Positions 1-8,511 of a stretch of 64,000 nucleotides of DNA are shown here, in pieces. How positions within the stretch are numbered: the first letter of the stretch is position 1; every line of letters begins with the position of its first letter. A program made the translations under genes and the position numbers. Source of the stretch: Halorarius litoreus. Lineage in GTDB: Archaea > Halobacteriota > Halobacteria > Halobacteriales > Haloarculaceae. The notes under the pieces are model-generated. The model was not told the DNA's origin. It saw only the letters and a list, made by a program, of their open reading frames with translations, and made no database searches. The stretch spans positions 2,666,001-2,730,000 of the forward strand of contig NZ_CP101454.1 of NCBI RefSeq assembly GCF_024362405.1, written 5' to 3'.

Positions 1-1
1 C

Positions 2-1093
2 GGGACGCGCGGAGCTGGCGTGAACCCACTTCGGGGACAGAACAACGTGCAGGGCGCCGGTGACGTGGGAGCGCTCCCCGACCGACTCCCGGGTGGGCGC
101 ATCGACGACCCGGCTACGCACGAACGCTGCGCGACGGAGTGGGGGTTCGACGTGCCCACGACCCCAGGGCTGACGGAGGTGGAGGCGACCCACCGCTTCG
201 GTGAGGACGTGCGCGTGGCGTACGTGTTCGGGGAGAACCCAGCCGTCACCGAGCCGAACGTCTCTCGCGTGCGAGAGAAGTTGGCGAGTCTGGACTGTCT
301 CGTCGTCCACGACGTGGTGCGCTCGGAGACGGTCGAGTTTGCGGACGTCGTCCTGCCGGGAGGCACGTGGGCGGAGACGGACGGGACGGTGACCAACACC
401 GACCGACAGGTCCAGCGGATGCGGGCGATGGCCGACCCGCCCGGCGACGCCCGGCGCGACCTCGACGTACTGGGTGCAGTCGCCGAGCGACTCGTGGGCG
501 AGGGATTTGCGTGCGACGGCCCCGAGGCAGTGTTCGAGGAGCTGACCCGAGTGTCCGCGACGTACGCCGGGATGAGCTACGACGGCATCGGGACCGGGAG
601 CCAGCGGTGGCCGTTTCCCGAGGGTGCCACCGAGGGGACGGCCGTGCTCCACGAGGGCACGTTCGCTTCGGGGTCGACCACGGCGGACCTCCGCATCGTC
701 GAGCACGTCGACCCGGTCGACCCCGTCGGCGACGACGAACTCGTGCTCACCACCGGTCGGATACTCGAACACTACAACAGCGGGGCGCTCACCCGCCGGT
801 CGGGGACGCTCGTCCGGCTTCGGGGCACAGACGCGCTCCAGATACACCCGGGGGATGCGGCACGACGAGGTATCGAGGACGGCGACCGCGTCCGGGTGGC
901 AAACGACCGGGGCATGGTCGAACTGGCGGCCGAGGTGACGCCGGGGGTCCGCTCAGGCACCGTCTTCTGCACGTTCCACTTCGCCGACCCGCTGGTGAAC
1001 ACGCTCACGGGCGACACGCTCGACCCGGTGGCGAAGATTCCCCCGTTCAAACACAGCGCGGTCCGGGTGACCGTCGCCGCCGCCGACAACTGA
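2..1093 (+). CDS. fdhA: Formate dehydrogenase alpha subunit (molybdopterin oxidoreductase), 3' part
   Basis: C-terminal 363 residues of a molybdopterin-containing oxidoreductase that enters the window already open, so the N-terminal iron-sulfur and catalytic part lies to the left. The visible part begins with the family signature NPLRGQNNVQGAGDVGALP. It continues through the domain with GENPAVTEPN and VVLPGGTWAETDGTVTNTDR. It ends with the molybdopterin-dinucleotide-binding barrel (LTTGRILEHYNSGALTRRS, then HFADPLVNTLT and DPVAKIPPFKHSAVRV). These segments match formate dehydrogenases better than nitrate reductases. The expected role is formate oxidation with electron transfer to an unseen partner. 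The substrate is inferred from family resemblance only. Confidence 0.85.
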   Translation, partial: GTRGAGVNPLRGQNNVQGAGDVGALPDRLPGGRIDDPATHERCATEWGFDVPTTPGLTEVEATHRFGEDVRVAYVFGENPAVTEPNVSRVREKLASLDCLVVHDVVRSETVEFADVVLPGGTWAETDGTVTNTDRQVQRMRAMADPPGDARRDLDVLGAVAERLVGEGFACDGPEAVFEELTRVSATYAGMSYDGIGTGSQRWPFPEGATEGTAVLHEGTFASGSTTADLRIVEHVDPVDPVGDDELVLTTGRILEHYNSGALTRRSGTLVRLRGTDALQIHPGDAARRGIEDGDRVRVANDRGMVELAAEVTPGVRSGTVFCTFHFADPLVNTLTGDTLDPVAKIPPFKHSAVRVTVAAADN

Positions 1094-1158
1094 CAGTCCG
1101 TTTTCCGTTTGTGCCAACCGGAAGGCAAAAGCCCCTCCTCGATAATTCGTGACACACT

Positions 1159-2313
1159 ATGCAGGACGCGTACATCGTCGACGCCGTGCGCACGCCGTTC
1201 GGCAAGCGTGACGGCTCGTTCTCCGACACTCATCCGCAGGACCTCGCGGCCCAGCCGCTGCTCGCGTTGGAGGAGCGTAATGGCTTCGTCGGGAGCGAGG
1301 ACATCGAGGACGTCATCTACGGCTGTGTGACACCGACGGACGAGCAGGCGAACAACATCGCGCGGCTCGCCCCGATGGTCGCCGGCTGGGGCGACGACGT
1401 GCCCGGCGTTCAGCTCGACCGGATGTGTGGGTCGGGCCAGCAGGCCATCAACTTCGCGGCGGGCCAGATTCGCAGCGGCTTCCACGACGTCATCGTCGCC
1501 GGCGGCGTCGAACACATGACCCGCGTTCCGATGGGCTCGGCAGGGAGTTCCATCACGGACACCTACTTCGAGCACTTCTCGGAGCTGACGACGCAGGGCG
1601 AGGGTGCCGAGCGCATCGCCGAGCAGTGGGGGTTCTCCCGCGACGACGTCGACGAACTCGCCGTCGAGTCGCAGTCGCGCTGTGGCGAGGCGTGGGAGGC
1701 CGGCAAGTACGACGACCAGGTCGTCCCCGTCGAGACGGAACTCGACGGCGAGACGGTCACCGTCGAGACGGACGAACACCCGCGGCCCGGCACGGACACG
1801 GAGACGCTGTCGAAGCTCCCGCTCGCGTTCCGCGGGCCGGACGACGGCGTCATCCACGCCGGCAACTCCTCGGGCATCGTCGACGGCTCGGCCGCGACGC
1901 TCATCGCCTCCGGCGAGGCGTGTGAGGAGCACGGCTGGGAGCCGATGGCCCGCATCGTCGACACGCACGTCGTCGGCGTCGATCCCCTGACGATGCTGAC
2001 GGGGCCGATTCCGGCGACGAACGAGATCCTCGAACAGAACGACTTGACGGTCGACGACATCGACCGCTTCGAGGTGAACGAGGCGTTCGCCTCCGTCGTG
2101 ACTGCGTGGCTCGAAGACACCGGTGCCGACTGGGAGAAGACGAACGTCTGGGGCGGCGCCATCGCCCACGGCCACCCGCTCGGTGCGACCGGCGCGGCGC
2201 TCATGGGCAAGCTCCCCTACCAGCTCGAGGAGTGCGACGGAAAGTACGGCCTCTCGACGATGTGTATCGGCTTCGGGCAGGGTATCGCGACCATCATCGA
2301 GCGCGTCGAGTAA
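1159..2313 (+). CDS. Thiolase (acetyl-CoA C-acyltransferase)
   Basis: A 384-residue thiolase, full length for the family, which makes or cleaves beta-ketoacyl-CoA. The nucleophilic cysteine is C90 in LDRMCGSGQQ. The His loop appears as HGHPLGATGAALMG, and the second catalytic Cys is in CIGFGQG near the C-terminus. The N-terminal signature DAVRTPFGKRDG is intact. It could serve beta-oxidation or acetoacetyl-CoA formation, and the sequence does not decide between them. The gene starts 65 bp after the formate dehydrogenase stop. Its end overlaps the convergent membrane-protein gene by 20 bp. Confidence 0.93.
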   Translation: MQDAYIVDAVRTPFGKRDGSFSDTHPQDLAAQPLLALEERNGFVGSEDIEDVIYGCVTPTDEQANNIARLAPMVAGWGDDVPGVQLDRMCGSGQQAINFAAGQIRSGFHDVIVAGGVEHMTRVPMGSAGSSITDTYFEHFSELTTQGEGAERIAEQWGFSRDDVDELAVESQSRCGEAWEAGKYDDQVVPVETELDGETVTVETDEHPRPGTDTETLSKLPLAFRGPDDGVIHAGNSSGIVDGSAATLIASGEACEEHGWEPMARIVDTHVVGVDPLTMLTGPIPATNEILEQNDLTVDDIDRFEVNEAFASVVTAWLEDTGADWEKTNVWGGAIAHGHPLGATGAALMGKLPYQLEECDGKYGLSTMCIGFGQGIATIIERVE

Positions 2314-2836
2314 GCCGCCGACCGACCGCTGTTCGTTCGAGCGCCACCGCGAGCGCGACCGGGAGGAGTACGACCGCCGCGAGGAACGCTGACCACGCGA
2401 GCCACGCCGCCGGCCCGGTGAGGAACGTGATGTTGTAGCGGTAGAACCCGCCGGGTGCGAGGAACACGAGAAACGAGAGGGCGAGCCCGACCGGGAGCCC
2501 GATGGCCGCGAGGAGCGCGGCTGCTTGGGGGGCGGTGCCCCGGCGGTCCAGCAGTCCGACGCCGAGCCCCAGCGGGAGACCCCACAGCACGAGCAACCCG
2601 ACGAGCAGTTGGCCTGCGACGTCGAGGGCGAATCGGGCCGAGAGGACGAGAAGCCCGGCCCCGAGGAGGAGGCTCAGGGCGGCGGGAACGACGACCCACG
2701 CGGCGAGGGTGCGTCGCTGGGACCGGCCGAAGCGTCCCGCGGTCCAGACGGTGAAGGGGACGAGCGGTGAGAGCCCTAGCAACCCGAGGTAGACGAACAG
2801 GAGGAGGCCCGCAGTGACGTGGTCGCTCACGTCCAC
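2294..2836 (-). CDS. Hypothetical membrane protein, about five membrane segments
   Basis: A 180-residue, very hydrophobic protein with roughly five membrane helices. Segments include the stretch around LLLFVYLGLLGLSPLVPFTV, one around LLLGAGLLVLSARF, and a C-terminal pair around GLPVGLALSFLVFLAP and WSAFLAAVVLLPVALAVAL. I chose the GTG start of VDVSDHV. A longer reading exists upstream on this strand, but it runs antisense through the cobalamin adenosyltransferase gene and loses hydrophobicity, so it is not real. The 3' end overlaps the thiolase gene convergently. I do not recognise a family; a haloarchaeal conserved membrane protein is the best description. Confidence 0.7.
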   Translation of the reverse strand: MDVSDHVTAGLLLFVYLGLLGLSPLVPFTVWTAGRFGRSQRRTLAAWVVVPAALSLLLGAGLLVLSARFALDVAGQLLVGLLVLWGLPLGLGVGLLDRRGTAPQAAALLAAIGLPVGLALSFLVFLAPGGFYRYNITFLTGPAAWLAWSAFLAAVVLLPVALAVALERTAVGRRLTRRAR

Positions 2837-2877
2837 CGACAGGTTCGCCGCGCGGATGAAGCTTCCTCCGGGGCCGC

Positions 2878-2884
2878 CTATAAG
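2878..2884 (+). promoter_or_regulatory. TATA-like box of the cobalamin adenosyltransferase gene
   Basis: CTATAAG lies about 30 bases before the ATG at 2909. This is the usual spacing for a haloarchaeal leaderless promoter, and it supports the ATG at 2909 rather than the in-frame GTG at 2900. Confidence 0.6.
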
Positions 2885-2908
2885 GCGTGTCGGCTCTGAG
2901 TGTGTGAC

Positions 2909-3445
2909 ATGAAGATCTACACCGGTCGCGGTGACGAGGGGATGACCGACCTCCGTGACATGTCGCGGGTGTCGAAGACGAGTCCACGCATCGAGGCGTA
3001 CGGCACCGTCGACGAGGTGAACTCGGCCATCGGCGTGCTCCGGCCGTCCGGATACGACGACGTGGATGCCGACCTCAAGCGCATCCAGAACCACCTCCAC
3101 ATCGTCCAGGCGGACCTCGCCACTCCAGATTCGGAGGACGAGGACACACCCCACATCGAATCGCGGCACGTCGACGAACTGGAGGCGATGATGGACGGCT
3201 ACGACGAGGAGCTCGACCCGCTCGACCACTTCATCCTCCCCGGTGGGAGCGACGTCGGTGCAAAGCTCCACCAGGCGCGGGCGGTGTGCCGACGGGCCGA
3301 GCGCCGCACCGTCGACCTCGCGAAGGACGACCCCATCAACGCGGAGGTCGTCGCCTACCTCAACCGGCTGTCCGACGGGCTGTTCACGCTCGCACGCGTG
3401 GTGAACAAGCGCGACGGCGTCCCCGAAGAAGCGCCCGAGTACTGA
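2909..3445 (+). CDS. Cob(I)yrinic acid a,c-diamide adenosyltransferase, PduO type
   Basis: A 178-residue ATP:cob(I)alamin adenosyltransferase that attaches the adenosyl group of coenzyme B12. The nucleotide-binding N-terminus is clear (KIYTGRGDEGMTDL), followed by RIEAYGTVDEVNSAIG. The helical core ends in RRAERRTVDL and the family-typical YLNRLSDGLFTLARVVN. Length is normal for the family. It stands alone between convergent neighbours, with no other cobalamin gene in the window. The propionyl-CoA carboxylase genes 16 kb away would feed methylmalonyl-CoA to an adenosylcobalamin-dependent mutase, which offers a plausible use for the product; that link is inference. Confidence 0.92.
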   Translation: MKIYTGRGDEGMTDLRDMSRVSKTSPRIEAYGTVDEVNSAIGVLRPSGYDDVDADLKRIQNHLHIVQADLATPDSEDEDTPHIESRHVDELEAMMDGYDEELDPLDHFILPGGSDVGAKLHQARAVCRRAERRTVDLAKDDPINAEVVAYLNRLSDGLFTLARVVNKRDGVPEEAPEY

Positions 3446-3460
3446 CGACTGGTTACTGAC

Positions 3461-4336
3461 TCAGGCCGCGGGGGCGGTCGGCTGCCAGATGTCGCTCTCG
3501 GCGAGGAACTCCGCGAGCGTCGTGCAGTCGATACCGTACTCGCGGGCCTCGTCGGTCACGTGGTCGCCGTAGCCCTCGCGCTCGAACCAGGCGTACATGT
3601 CGGCCATCTCGTCGCCGGCGACCGTCCGGTACTCCGTGACGTCGAGCGAGTAGGGCGTGATCTCGGTGCCGAGTGCCTCGGAGAAGGCCGTCACCATCTC
3701 GGGGAGCGTCAGGTTGTCGCCCGCGAGGGTGATGGTCTCGCCGACGAACGTCTCGGGGTCGGCGAGCGCCATCGCGACGGTCTTGCCGATGTCGTCGGCG
3801 TCGAGGAGCGCGAGCGTCGTGTCCATGCGCAGCGGCATCGCGAGCTGGCCGCCCGCCAGTTCCTCGCGGTGCAGATACGCGAAGTTCTGCATGAAGTAGA
3901 CGGGGCGGACGATGGTGTAGTCGAAGCCAAGTTTCTGGATGCGCTTCTCGACGCGGGCCTTCGACTCGAAGTGCTTCAGGCCCGCGGTGTCGGCGTCCCC
4001 GACCGACGAGTAGACGAATCGCTTGACGCTGGCGGCGTTGGCGGCGTCCGCCAGCGAGACGCCCTGGTCGGTCTCGGCGTCGGTGCCGCGTTCGTAGAAC
4101 GTCGTCACGGCGAAGACGGCGTCCATCCCGTCACAGAGCGTTGTCATGCGGTCGATGTCGGTGAGGTCGCCCTCGACGACGGTGACCCCGCGTTCCGCGA
4201 GCGCCTGTGCCCGGTCGCCGTCGGCGTCGCGAGTCAGGCCGAACACCCGGTACTCGCCGTAATCACCCGAGAGGAGATGGTCGATGACGCTGCCGCCCTG
4301 GTTACCGGTCGCTCCGGCGACGAGTACTTTCATCAT
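3461..4336 (-). CDS. NmrA-like NAD(P)-binding protein
   Basis: A 291-residue atypical short-chain dehydrogenase of the NmrA/HSCARG group. The dinucleotide-binding motif is at the N-terminus (KVLVAGATGNQGGSVIDHLL), followed by RVFGLTRDADGD and VVEGDLTD. The central YTIVRPVYFMQNF is typical of the group. There is no Tyr-x-x-x-Lys catalytic pair, so it is probably an NAD(P) sensor or an isomerase/reductase of unknown substrate. Two consecutive ATG codons (4336 and 4333) are possible starts. A TATA-like CATAAA (read on the minus strand as TTTATG) at 4366-4371 fits either. Confidence 0.85.
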   Translation of the reverse strand: MMKVLVAGATGNQGGSVIDHLLSGDYGEYRVFGLTRDADGDRAQALAERGVTVVEGDLTDIDRMTTLCDGMDAVFAVTTFYERGTDAETDQGVSLADAANAASVKRFVYSSVGDADTAGLKHFESKARVEKRIQKLGFDYTIVRPVYFMQNFAYLHREELAGGQLAMPLRMDTTLALLDADDIGKTVAMALADPETFVGETITLAGDNLTLPEMVTAFSEALGTEITPYSLDVTEYRTVAGDEMADMYAWFEREGYGDHVTDEAREYGIDCTTLAEFLAESDIWQPTAPAA

Positions 4337-4652
4337 GATACCTGTGTCATGAGGGCGGGACGGAGCATAAACTGGCCATGACCTGTGCTGGCACACGCTC
4401 GAAAAGCCGGTCGGGACAGACCGGTGCCCACGGAGACCGGTCGACGCACGCGCAACCGCGTCCAGCGGGAACGACGGCGACTGCTCGCACGCGACCGTGG
4501 TTTTAGGCTGGCCTAAACCATAATCAATCTTTGGCTCCTGTCCTCGGCGGGATGGAATGAGAACCTGCTCGGTTTTCTCCCGACTGGATGCCCGAACGTG
4601 TGCCATTCGTGATAATGGTTTTATCTTCTGTCGACGTAGTGGCGTACTGAAC
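4337..4652. other. 316-bp divergent intergenic region
   Basis: It holds the leftward promoter of the NmrA-type gene (TATA-like 4366-4371), an interrupted palindrome at 4502-4517, and a rightward TATA-like TTTTAT near 4618-4624 for the gene starting at 4653. An upstream in-frame ATG at 4557 could extend that gene, but the extra 32 residues resemble non-coding sequence. Confidence 0.5.
4502..4517. promoter_or_regulatory. Interrupted palindrome TTTAGGC-TG-GCCTAAA, candidate metal-regulator operator
   Basis: Two perfect 7-bp arms separated by two bases. The core TTAGGCTGGCCTAA resembles the TTAGG...CCTAA half-sites known for bacterial DtxR/IdeR iron regulators. It is followed at once by an AT-rich CATAATCAATC that could be a TATA element for a transcript starting near 4550. 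Function is inferred from symmetry only. A DtxR-family regulator is encoded at 52751-53431. Confidence 0.4.
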
Positions 4653-4913
4653 ATGAACAAACACTTCGAAGACTCGACGTACTACATGAAGCGCGCCGGT
4701 GAGACTGCGCGAGCTGGCGTCGCGGAGGAACTGGAGACCATCGAGGCTCGGATCCGCGAGATGACCGGCCGCGAGAAGGAGGTCGAACAGGGCCGACTCG
4801 ACGAACTGAAGGCCGAACTGAAGGAGCTTCAGGAGCGCGCGGAGGGGGATGCCCGCGAGGCCATCGCCGAAGCCCGCGAGCGCCTGGAGGCGTACCGCGC
4901 CCAGGAAGCGTAG
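4653..4913 (+). CDS. Small helical coiled-coil protein (DUF7553-like)
   Basis: An 86-residue acidic protein that is almost entirely predicted helix. It opens with MNKHFEDSTYYMKRAGETA, then has charged heptad-like repeats (EELETIEARIREM, DELKAELKELQERAE, EAIAEARERLEAY). This small family is common in haloarchaea and has no known function. The ATG at 4653 is chosen because the conserved MNKHFEDS opening starts there and a TATA-like TTTTAT lies about 30 bases upstream. It has no signal peptide or membrane segment, so it is presumably cytoplasmic. The tRNA-Val gene follows 35 bp downstream. Confidence 0.75.
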   Translation: MNKHFEDSTYYMKRAGETARAGVAEELETIEARIREMTGREKEVEQGRLDELKAELKELQERAEGDAREAIAEARERLEAYRAQEA

Positions 4914-4948
4914 TGCTTAAGCGTGGGCCCGCGGTACGATTGTTCGCA

Positions 4949-5023
4949 GGGTCGGTGGTCTAGTCCGGTTATGACACCTCCTTCACACGGAGGAAGCCGG
5001 CGGTTCAAATCCGCCCCGACCCA
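4949..5023 (+). tRNA. tRNA-Val, anticodon CAC
   Basis: A complete cloverleaf. Acceptor arms GGGTCGG (4949-4955) and CCGACCC (5016-5022) pair perfectly, with discriminator A at 5023. The anticodon stem CCTCC/GGAGG encloses the loop TTCACAC, giving anticodon CAC at 4984-4986, which reads GUG valine codons. The T arm is GGCGG-TTCAAAT-CCGCC. No intron and no encoded CCA is seen. Confidence 0.97.
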
Positions 5024-5295
5024 CTAACTCACTTCCTCTCGCTGCAGGAGCGCCCTGGCGTCCACCAACAGTGGCGACGCGGGTCCTGCCGTCGGGCGCT
5101 ACCTGTCGTCTCACGACCGAAGCGGCTCGCCGTCCGGTTCGCGTGAACCTACGCATAGCAGCGATGTACCCCTTGGTGAGCCCGTGCAGTCGTGTCCACG
5201 TTCGGCAGCCGGAACCGGCACGTCTGACGGGTTTATCAGCCGATGAGAAGACGGCTCTGTGTTTATACCGTAGTCGTCCATAGAGTGGATAACGA

Positions 5296-5937
5296 ATGAA
5301 CTCGACGTGCGGTGAGACACAGGCCGGTGACGCTGGGACGCCACCGCTCCCCGACGAAGGGGGGAGCGTGCTGGTGTTAGCCCCGGCCATGGACTCTCGC
5401 GTGGACGAGTGCTGTGTGCGCCTCGCGTGTCCGGACGACCCGGTGGACGTGGACCTGCTCGCGGTGGCGCTCGACGGCGGGGTCGACGACGTGCTCGACC
5501 GCTGGACGCGGTACGCCGGGGCGACGCCTGGCCGGACGGCGGTCGTAACCGCGGGCGAGAGTGTCCGGGGTGCGGCAGCCGCCAGTTCGGAGGGCGTGTC
5601 GATGCTCGGCAGCGACGTCTCGCTCGCGTCGGTCTCCGACCCGGGCGACCTGACGGGCCTCGGCATCAAGATCAGCCAGTGTCTCTCCTCGTGGGAGGAC
5701 GACGACAACGACCTGATGCTCTGTTTCGACTCGTTGACGACGCTGTTGCAGTTCACCGAACTGCGACAGGTGTTCCAGTTCGTCCACGTGCTGACCCAGC
5801 GTATCGAGTCCGCGGGGGCGCGTGCGCACTTCCACATGAACCAGCACGCGCACGACGAGCAGACGGTCGCGACGGTTCGGAGCCTGTTCGACCACGTCTA
5901 CGAACTGGACGCCGACGGGGCCTGGCGTCAGCGGTAA
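5296..5937 (+). CDS. RecA/KaiC-like haloarchaeal protein (DUF7504 type)
   Basis: A 213-residue protein with the shape of the haloarchaeal DUF7504 family, a degenerate RecA/KaiC-type fold. The N-terminal strand SVLVLAPAMDS stands where a Walker A loop would be, but has no GxxxxGK[ST], so ATP binding is doubtful. A Walker-B-like strand NDLMLCFDSLTTLLQF is present, followed by FQFVHVLTQRIESAGARAHF. Families of this type often sit near haloarchaeal signalling genes. A TATA-like TTTATA lies at about 5260-5265. The 3' end overlaps the convergent P450 gene by 10 bp. Function unknown. Confidence 0.75.
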   Translation: MNSTCGETQAGDAGTPPLPDEGGSVLVLAPAMDSRVDECCVRLACPDDPVDVDLLAVALDGGVDDVLDRWTRYAGATPGRTAVVTAGESVRGAAAASSEGVSMLGSDVSLASVSDPGDLTGLGIKISQCLSSWEDDDNDLMLCFDSLTTLLQFTELRQVFQFVHVLTQRIESAGARAHFHMNQHAHDEQTVATVRSLFDHVYELDADGAWRQR

Positions 5938-7265
5938 CGCGCGCGAAGCTCCATCTCGACGGGGTCGCGGGGATGCATCGTGAGCGACGGCCGGAGCTGG
6001 AGTGGGGCGTCGCTCGTCCGGTGGAGGTCGAACTGCTGGAGCAGCACCCCGAGGATGAGCCGCGCCTCCAGCAGCGAGAACTGCTTGCCGATGCAGATGC
6101 GTGGGCCGCCACCGAAGGGGAAGAAGGCGTAGTTCGGGCGCTCGCGGACGCGCTCGGGCGCCCAGCGGTCCGGATCGAACGTCTCGGGGTCGTCGTAGAA
6201 GCGGGGGTCACGGTGGACGACCCACTGTGGCAGCATCACGAGTGCGTCCTCGGGGACGCGGTAGCCGCCGAGCTTCACGTCCGTGCGGGGCTGGCGGAAC
6301 ATGACGTACACCGGTGGGTAGAGGCGCATCGCCTCGTTCAGCACGCGGGAGGCGAACGCCATCTCGTGCACGTCGCTCGCAGTCGGCGGCCGGCCATCGA
6401 GCAGGTCGTCGACCTCGCTCGTCAGGCGGTCGCGGGCGGCGGGGTTCTCGTCGAGGAGGTAGAGCGCGTAGGTGAGCGTCAGCGCCGTGGTGTCGTGACC
6501 CGCGAGCAGCATCGTCATCAGCTCGTCCCGAAGCACGCGGTCGTCGATCTCGTTCGCCGCCGTCGCCCGGAGCATGATGGCGAGGAGGTCCTGTGCGTCG
6601 TCGTCGACGCCCCCGTCGCGGCGCTCGGCGACGATGTCGTCGAGGACGTCCTCGAGCGTGCCGACCGCATCGTGGAACTCGCGGTTCTCGCGGGTCGGCA
6701 CCCAGTTCGGCGTGAGGAACCGAACCGCGTCGGGCTCGAACCGGGCGCCGAGCGGTTCGAGCGCCGCCTGAATGCGCTCGGTGGTGTCGTCGTCGACGGT
6801 CGTCGCGAACATCGCGTCGACGATGATCTTCACGGTCAACTGCGCCATCTCCTCGCGGATGTCGACCACGTCGCCGTCGTCCCAGTCCGCGATGTGCGAT
6901 CGGGTGTGCTCGACCATGCGGTCAGCGAGCGACGTAATGCGCCGGGGGTCGAACGCCGGCTGGGCGCGCTTTCGCTGCTGTCGCCAGAACTCGCCTTCCG
7001 AGAGCAGCAGTCCGTTGCCGAGCAGCTCCTGGACGGCGTCGTCGCCGAACACGGGCTTGCGGAACTGTTTCTCGCCGGCGACGAGCACCTCCTCGATGTC
7101 CTCGGGGTTCGTCAGCATGAACGTCTCGCGGTCCGCGAGCTGGAACCGCGCGACGCCGCCGTACGCCCGGCCCACGGCCGTCATGAACGTGAACGGGTCG
7201 CGGGCGTACTGGTGGGTGTTGCCGATGAACGGCGCGCCCTTCGGCCCCGGTGGATGGGCTCCCAT
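5928..7265 (-). CDS. Cytochrome P450
   Basis: A 445-residue soluble P450 monooxygenase. The I-helix oxygen-activation motif AGHDTT, the K-helix ExxR (NEAMRLYPP) and the haem loop FFPFGGGPRICIG with the thiolate ligand C391 are all present. No membrane anchor is seen; the N-terminus starts directly with HPPGPKGAPFIGN, as in soluble class enzymes. No ferredoxin or reductase gene is adjacent, so the redox partner must be encoded elsewhere. The substrate cannot be told from sequence. Archaeal P450s of this type are known from halophiles (CYP174). Start is the ATG at 7265. Confidence 0.95.
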   Translation of the reverse strand: MGAHPPGPKGAPFIGNTHQYARDPFTFMTAVGRAYGGVARFQLADRETFMLTNPEDIEEVLVAGEKQFRKPVFGDDAVQELLGNGLLLSEGEFWRQQRKRAQPAFDPRRITSLADRMVEHTRSHIADWDDGDVVDIREEMAQLTVKIIVDAMFATTVDDDTTERIQAALEPLGARFEPDAVRFLTPNWVPTRENREFHDAVGTLEDVLDDIVAERRDGGVDDDAQDLLAIMLRATAANEIDDRVLRDELMTMLLAGHDTTALTLTYALYLLDENPAARDRLTSEVDDLLDGRPPTASDVHEMAFASRVLNEAMRLYPPVYVMFRQPRTDVKLGGYRVPEDALVMLPQWVVHRDPRFYDDPETFDPDRWAPERVRERPNYAFFPFGGGPRICIGKQFSLLEARLILGVLLQQFDLHRTSDAPLQLRPSLTMHPRDPVEMELRARYR

Positions 7266-7458
7266 GTGACACGAGAGGGCTCGCAGTCGGTAAAGCGTAC
7301 GGCTCCCCGGTCTCTCCCGCCGCTACCGCAGTTAAAGGCCCACGAGTACACGGCGTCAGACTGATAGTTGGGCCGGGAGCAACGCCAGTAGAGACACGCG
7401 AAACCATCTACGTGTTTATGCGTGTGGTTTCGAATGTGGAGCCAACTACGGGACGGAC

Positions 7459-8292
7459 ATGACTGACATACCAGAGTGGGACGACGACACCGACCAACCC
7501 GAGACGTCGGGGTCGGAGGGGACGCCCGAACGGGAGCGGGCGTTCGACTTCGACTCGTGGATATCGACCGGGGAGTCGGGGAGCGAGGCGAACCGGACGC
7601 CGGACGAGCCAGTCGACGCGGAGGGGGCCGACTTCTCGTCGGTCGGCTTCGACTTCGACGGGTGGCTCGCTGCCGGTGCGACTGACGAGGCGACGAGCGA
7701 ACCCTCGCCGGAGGCGGTCGAGGCCGCCGCCGAGGAGTTCGAACTCGAGGCCGGCGGCTTCGACTTCGCCGGCTGGCTCGGTGAGGGTGCCGCGGCCGAC
7801 TTCTTCGGCAGTGGTGCAGCAGCCGGCGCCGCCGCGACGGCCGACGACGAGCCGACCGAGAGCGGACCGGGCATCGCCCTCCCGACGCTCCAGTTCGGGT
7901 CGCCGAACCTGAAACTCGCGATGCTCGCGCTGTTCGCCGTCGGCATCGTCGCCGCCAGCATGTCCGTGGCGGCGACCGCCGGCCTGTTCGGGTTCGACGG
8001 CCCTCAGCGCGTCGAGCCCGCCGCGCCCGCTGGCACGCCGACACCCTCCCCATCGCCGACGCCGCAGCCGACGGCCTCGCCGACACCGTCGCCGACGCCG
8101 ACCGCGTCACCGACGGCCACGCCGACCGCGTCACCGACGCCAACACCGTCGCCGACGCCGACGGCGACTCCCACACCGACGCCCACGCCCACGCCGACGG
8201 CGACTCCCACGCCGACGCCCACGCCGGAACCGACGGCGACCGAATCGGGCGGTGACGACGACGGCGGGCTCGTCGGCGGCATCCTCGGCTGA
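7459..8292 (+). CDS. Thr/Pro-rich single-pass membrane protein with three FDFxxW motifs
   Basis: A 277-residue protein of unusual architecture. The acidic N-terminal half, without a signal peptide, carries three spaced copies of FDF[DA][SG]W[IL] at about residues 29-35, 64-70 and 101-107. One membrane helix follows at about 151-178. Then comes a roughly 70-residue tail built almost only of Thr-Pro and Ser-Pro dipeptides, ending in a short acidic patch and GGLVGGILG. The likely topology is an inside N-terminus with an outside, heavily O-glycosylatable stalk. I do not recognise a family. The FDFxxW units may be docking motifs; that is inference. Confidence 0.8.
   Translation: MTDIPEWDDDTDQPETSGSEGTPERERAFDFDSWISTGESGSEANRTPDEPVDAEGADFSSVGFDFDGWLAAGATDEATSEPSPEAVEAAAEEFELEAGGFDFAGWLGEGAAADFFGSGAAAGAAATADDEPTESGPGIALPTLQFGSPNLKLAMLALFAVGIVAASMSVAATAGLFGFDGPQRVEPAAPAGTPTPSPSPTPQPTASPTPSPTPTASPTATPTASPTPTPSPTPTATPTPTPTPTPTATPTPTPTPEPTATESGGDDDGGLVGGILG
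8034..8240. repeat. Low-complexity CCGACG/CCCACG-type repeats encoding the Thr/Pro stalk
   Basis: About 200 bp of degenerate hexamer-like repeats (ccgacg, cccacg, ccgtcg and variants) that encode the TP/SP tail of the membrane protein. Such tracts commonly vary in length between strains through slippage. They are not a CRISPR or origin repeat. Confidence 0.8.
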
Positions 8293-8511
8293 CCCGCTGG
8301 CTCACCGCTGACCCGTCGATTTTCCGTGTTGTACCCAGCTTTTCGTTATCCCACGGCAGCCAGTGGTACCGCTTCCGTCTCGGCTGGCTCTCTTGCCGTT
8401 CCGCGAGGTCACCCGGACGTTGCGTGAGGCGGGGGCGCTGGCGCACGCGCCGGTTCGGTGGCTAGTGTCGACCGGTGACCGACGACTGGTCCCGCTGTGC
8501 CCGACACATCG

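Noticed and set aside
772-2175. Long minus-strand frame through the thiolase gene
   Set aside because: Antisense shadow of the thiolase, which has its catalytic cysteines in the plus frame.
4557-4652. N-terminal extension of the coiled-coil protein from the ATG at 4557
   Set aside because: The extra residues (MRTCSVFSRLDART and on) do not resemble the rest of the protein, and the conserved MNKHFEDS start has its own TATA-like box at about 4618.
8004-8282. Minus-strand frame rich in VGVGVG repeats
   Set aside because: It is the reverse complement of the Thr/Pro repeat and only mirrors its low complexity.
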